64,000 bases of DNA from Nostoc carneum NIES-2107 (GTDB lineage Bacteria; Cyanobacteriota; Cyanobacteriia; Cyanobacteriales; Nostocaceae). Position 1 is the stretch's first letter. The number at the start of each line of letters is the position of its first letter. Location of the stretch: contig AP018180.1 of NCBI GenBank assembly GCA_002368155.1, positions 6,466,908-6,530,907 on the forward strand, in the 5' to 3' direction. Made by a program: the position numbers and the translations under genes. Shown one piece after another: positions 62,887 to 64,000 of this stretch. Below the pieces are notes generated by a model. That model was given only the letters and a program-made list of their open reading frames with translations, made no database searches and had not been told where the DNA came from.

Positions 62887-63927
62887 TCAATTAGGATTGT
62901 TGCGCGATACGAATTGATATAAACTCTCATACTGGTTTAAAATGACATCAGAGGAAAAACAATTTTCAGCACGCTGACGACATTTATAGCGCTCAATAAT
63001 TGGCAATTGCTGAACTGCAACAACACCTTCTTCAATGCTATTAATTAGATAGCCATCAATACCATGACGTACAATTTCTGGTAATGCACCTCTTGGAGAA
63101 GAGATAATAGGAGTACCACAAGCCAAAGCTTCAGCAAAAACAATACCAAAAGGTTCTTCCCACTCTATTGGTACAATCATGGCTGCAGCCTGACCTAGTA
63201 GCTCATTTTTCTGAGCATCGTTAATAGACCCGATATACTCAATTCCATCCTTACTAAGATGAGGAACAATTTCTTCTTGCCAGTATTGACCTGCTTCTCC
63301 ATCTGTACTGTGATTACCAGCAATAATTAATCTTCTTCCTGTTTTACGGGCAATAGCGATCGCAGTATGTGCTCCTTTAATTCGTTCTACTCGACTCAGA
63401 AAAACTAACGGAGCATCTGCTGCAACAGTTGGTTGAAAAGTGTATTTCTCTAAATCTACACAATTGTGAATGGTATGCCATACTCCTCCAGCTGTTTGCC
63501 CAACGTGACAGATATAATCACTGCAACCAGTAAAAGTAAGAGAATCTTGTGCAAGTTTCACACCCCAGCTAGTAGTGCGATGGCTGGGATATCGCTGATA
63601 AGACATCACCTTGGGTAGACGAGAGCGTAGCAAAGGTAGCAAATAAAAGACGCGAGAAAAACTGTGAATAACATCAGGTTGAAATTGTTGCACAGCTGAC
63701 CATAAGGTGATTGTGTTCTTTACAACATCAAATTTGTTTTGCGATCGCTTCCCCTGCCAAGGAAATAGCTGAGTTGCAGATGAGGTTGAGTCAGAGTGGG
63801 CAACTAGCCCAACTTTGTGACCACGGCTTTGTAGTCCAGTGACTAATAAATCAACAATACGTTCAATCCCGCCATAAAGTTTTGGTGGTACTGGAAGTTC
63901 AGGATCGGCAGTGAGTAGAATACGCAT
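62887..63927 (-). CDS. Family-4 glycosyltransferase
   Basis: A 346-residue GT-B protein. N-terminal MRILLTADPELPVPPKLYGG carries the typical Gly-rich GGIERIV loop. The C-terminal domain has VFLSRVERIKGAHTAIAIA and the EX7E motif in EWEEPFGIVFAEALACGTP. All key residues are present. It begins one base after the stop codon of the gene upstream, so the two are probably co-translated. A 93-base gap follows before the methyltransferase gene. It adds one sugar of the polysaccharide; donor unknown. Confidence 0.94.
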   Translation of the reverse strand: MRILLTADPELPVPPKLYGGIERIVDLLVTGLQSRGHKVGLVAHSDSTSSATQLFPWQGKRSQNKFDVVKNTITLWSAVQQFQPDVIHSFSRVFYLLPLLRSRLPKVMSYQRYPSHRTTSWGVKLAQDSLTFTGCSDYICHVGQTAGGVWHTIHNCVDLEKYTFQPTVAADAPLVFLSRVERIKGAHTAIAIARKTGRRLIIAGNHSTDGEAGQYWQEEIVPHLSKDGIEYIGSINDAQKNELLGQAAAMIVPIEWEEPFGIVFAEALACGTPIISSPRGALPEIVRHGIDGYLINSIEEGVVAVQQLPIIERYKCRQRAENCFSSDVILNQYESLYQFVSRNNPN

Positions 63928-63928
63928 T

Positions 63929-64000
63929 TTAGGCTGCCCAACGCTTATCAGATATTAGAGGACTATTACGTGGTACAAAAATGAAATCTGCTTGCCAAAG
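63929..64000 (-). CDS. C-terminal end of a further polysaccharide-cluster gene (partial)
   Basis: On the minus strand an open frame enters from the window edge and ends at TAA (63931-63929), giving 23 residues that begin LWQADFIFVPRNSPL and end SDKRWAA. The composition is protein-like and the stop is one base before the next gene's ATG, so it is very probably the end of a real gene. Too short to name; the cluster continues to the right. Confidence 0.55.
   Translation of the reverse strand, partial: LWQADFIFVPRNSPLISDKRWAA

Noticed and set aside
1-64000. tRNA or rRNA genes
   Set aside because: I saw no cloverleaf with the GGTTCGAATCC-type T-arm and no rRNA-like conserved blocks in the intergenic regions. 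A covariance-model scan would be needed to be certain.

Overview
The window comes from a filamentous cyanobacterium, most likely a heterocyst-forming member of the Nostocales. The evidence is: many HIP1 palindromes (GCGATCGC) inside and between genes; oxygenic-photosynthesis genes (NdhL, a Psb35-like protein, a CruA-type lycopene cyclase); the fused thiO-thiG gene typical of cyanobacteria; and a heavy load of short degenerate heptamer repeats and small foldback elements like those known from Nostoc and Calothrix. All calls rest on reading the sequence and remembered family motifs; no database search was run.

Layout. 1-3.0 kb: two hybrid receiver/histidine kinases and a single-domain receiver. 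3.0-6.4 kb: repeats, a decayed reading frame, an unusual AAA ATPase and a two-helix coiled-coil protein. 6.6-10.8 kb (minus strand): trpA, DUF3007, ndhL, thiO-thiG and a small Ser/Thr-rich membrane protein. 11.3-15.7 kb (plus): cimA and cruA, each carrying an in-frame insertion of the genome's own G-rich/C-rich repeat. 15.9-21.6 kb: a coiled-coil protein, a probable chromosome origin (seven DnaA boxes in 284 bp), dnaA and an HtrA-type protease. 22.0-27.2 kb: def, an ISL3-family transposase, then a TetR regulator divergent from GST, FMN-binding protein and dhaK genes, with two identical operators between them. 27.4-39.2 kb: accessory genes, namely a lipoprotein nuclease, a double-glycine-leader peptide, an aldo/keto reductase, a DUF697 GTPase, a ParDE-like pair, a TPR-CHAT protease-like protein, ComFB, a Psb35-like protein, an orphan EgtD-like methyltransferase and two small genes. 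39.3-48.0 kb (minus): arylamine N-acetyltransferase, a membrane-anchored WD40 protein, a cytochrome-b-like protein and an Hsp70-like ATPase (colinear), then uvsE, sbcD and a membrane protein.

48.4-64 kb is one long minus-strand polysaccharide cluster: glycosyltransferases, two zinc-ribbon methyltransferases, a CgeB-like transferase, an acyltransferase interrupted by one in-frame stop, a polymerase-like membrane protein, an asparagine-synthase-like amidotransferase and a GT2-WcaF fusion. Several junctions are 4-base start/stop overlaps, so it is probably translated as a coupled operon. No flippase, export channel or initiating phosphoglycosyltransferase is visible; these probably lie beyond the right edge.

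The most noteworthy items are the oriC next to dnaA, repeats entering protein-coding sequence at two or three loci, the nonsense-interrupted acyltransferase, the double-glycine-leader peptide, the ParE-like gene with ATA where its start should be, the lid-less AAA protein, and the Hsp70/cytochrome b/WD40 gene set.
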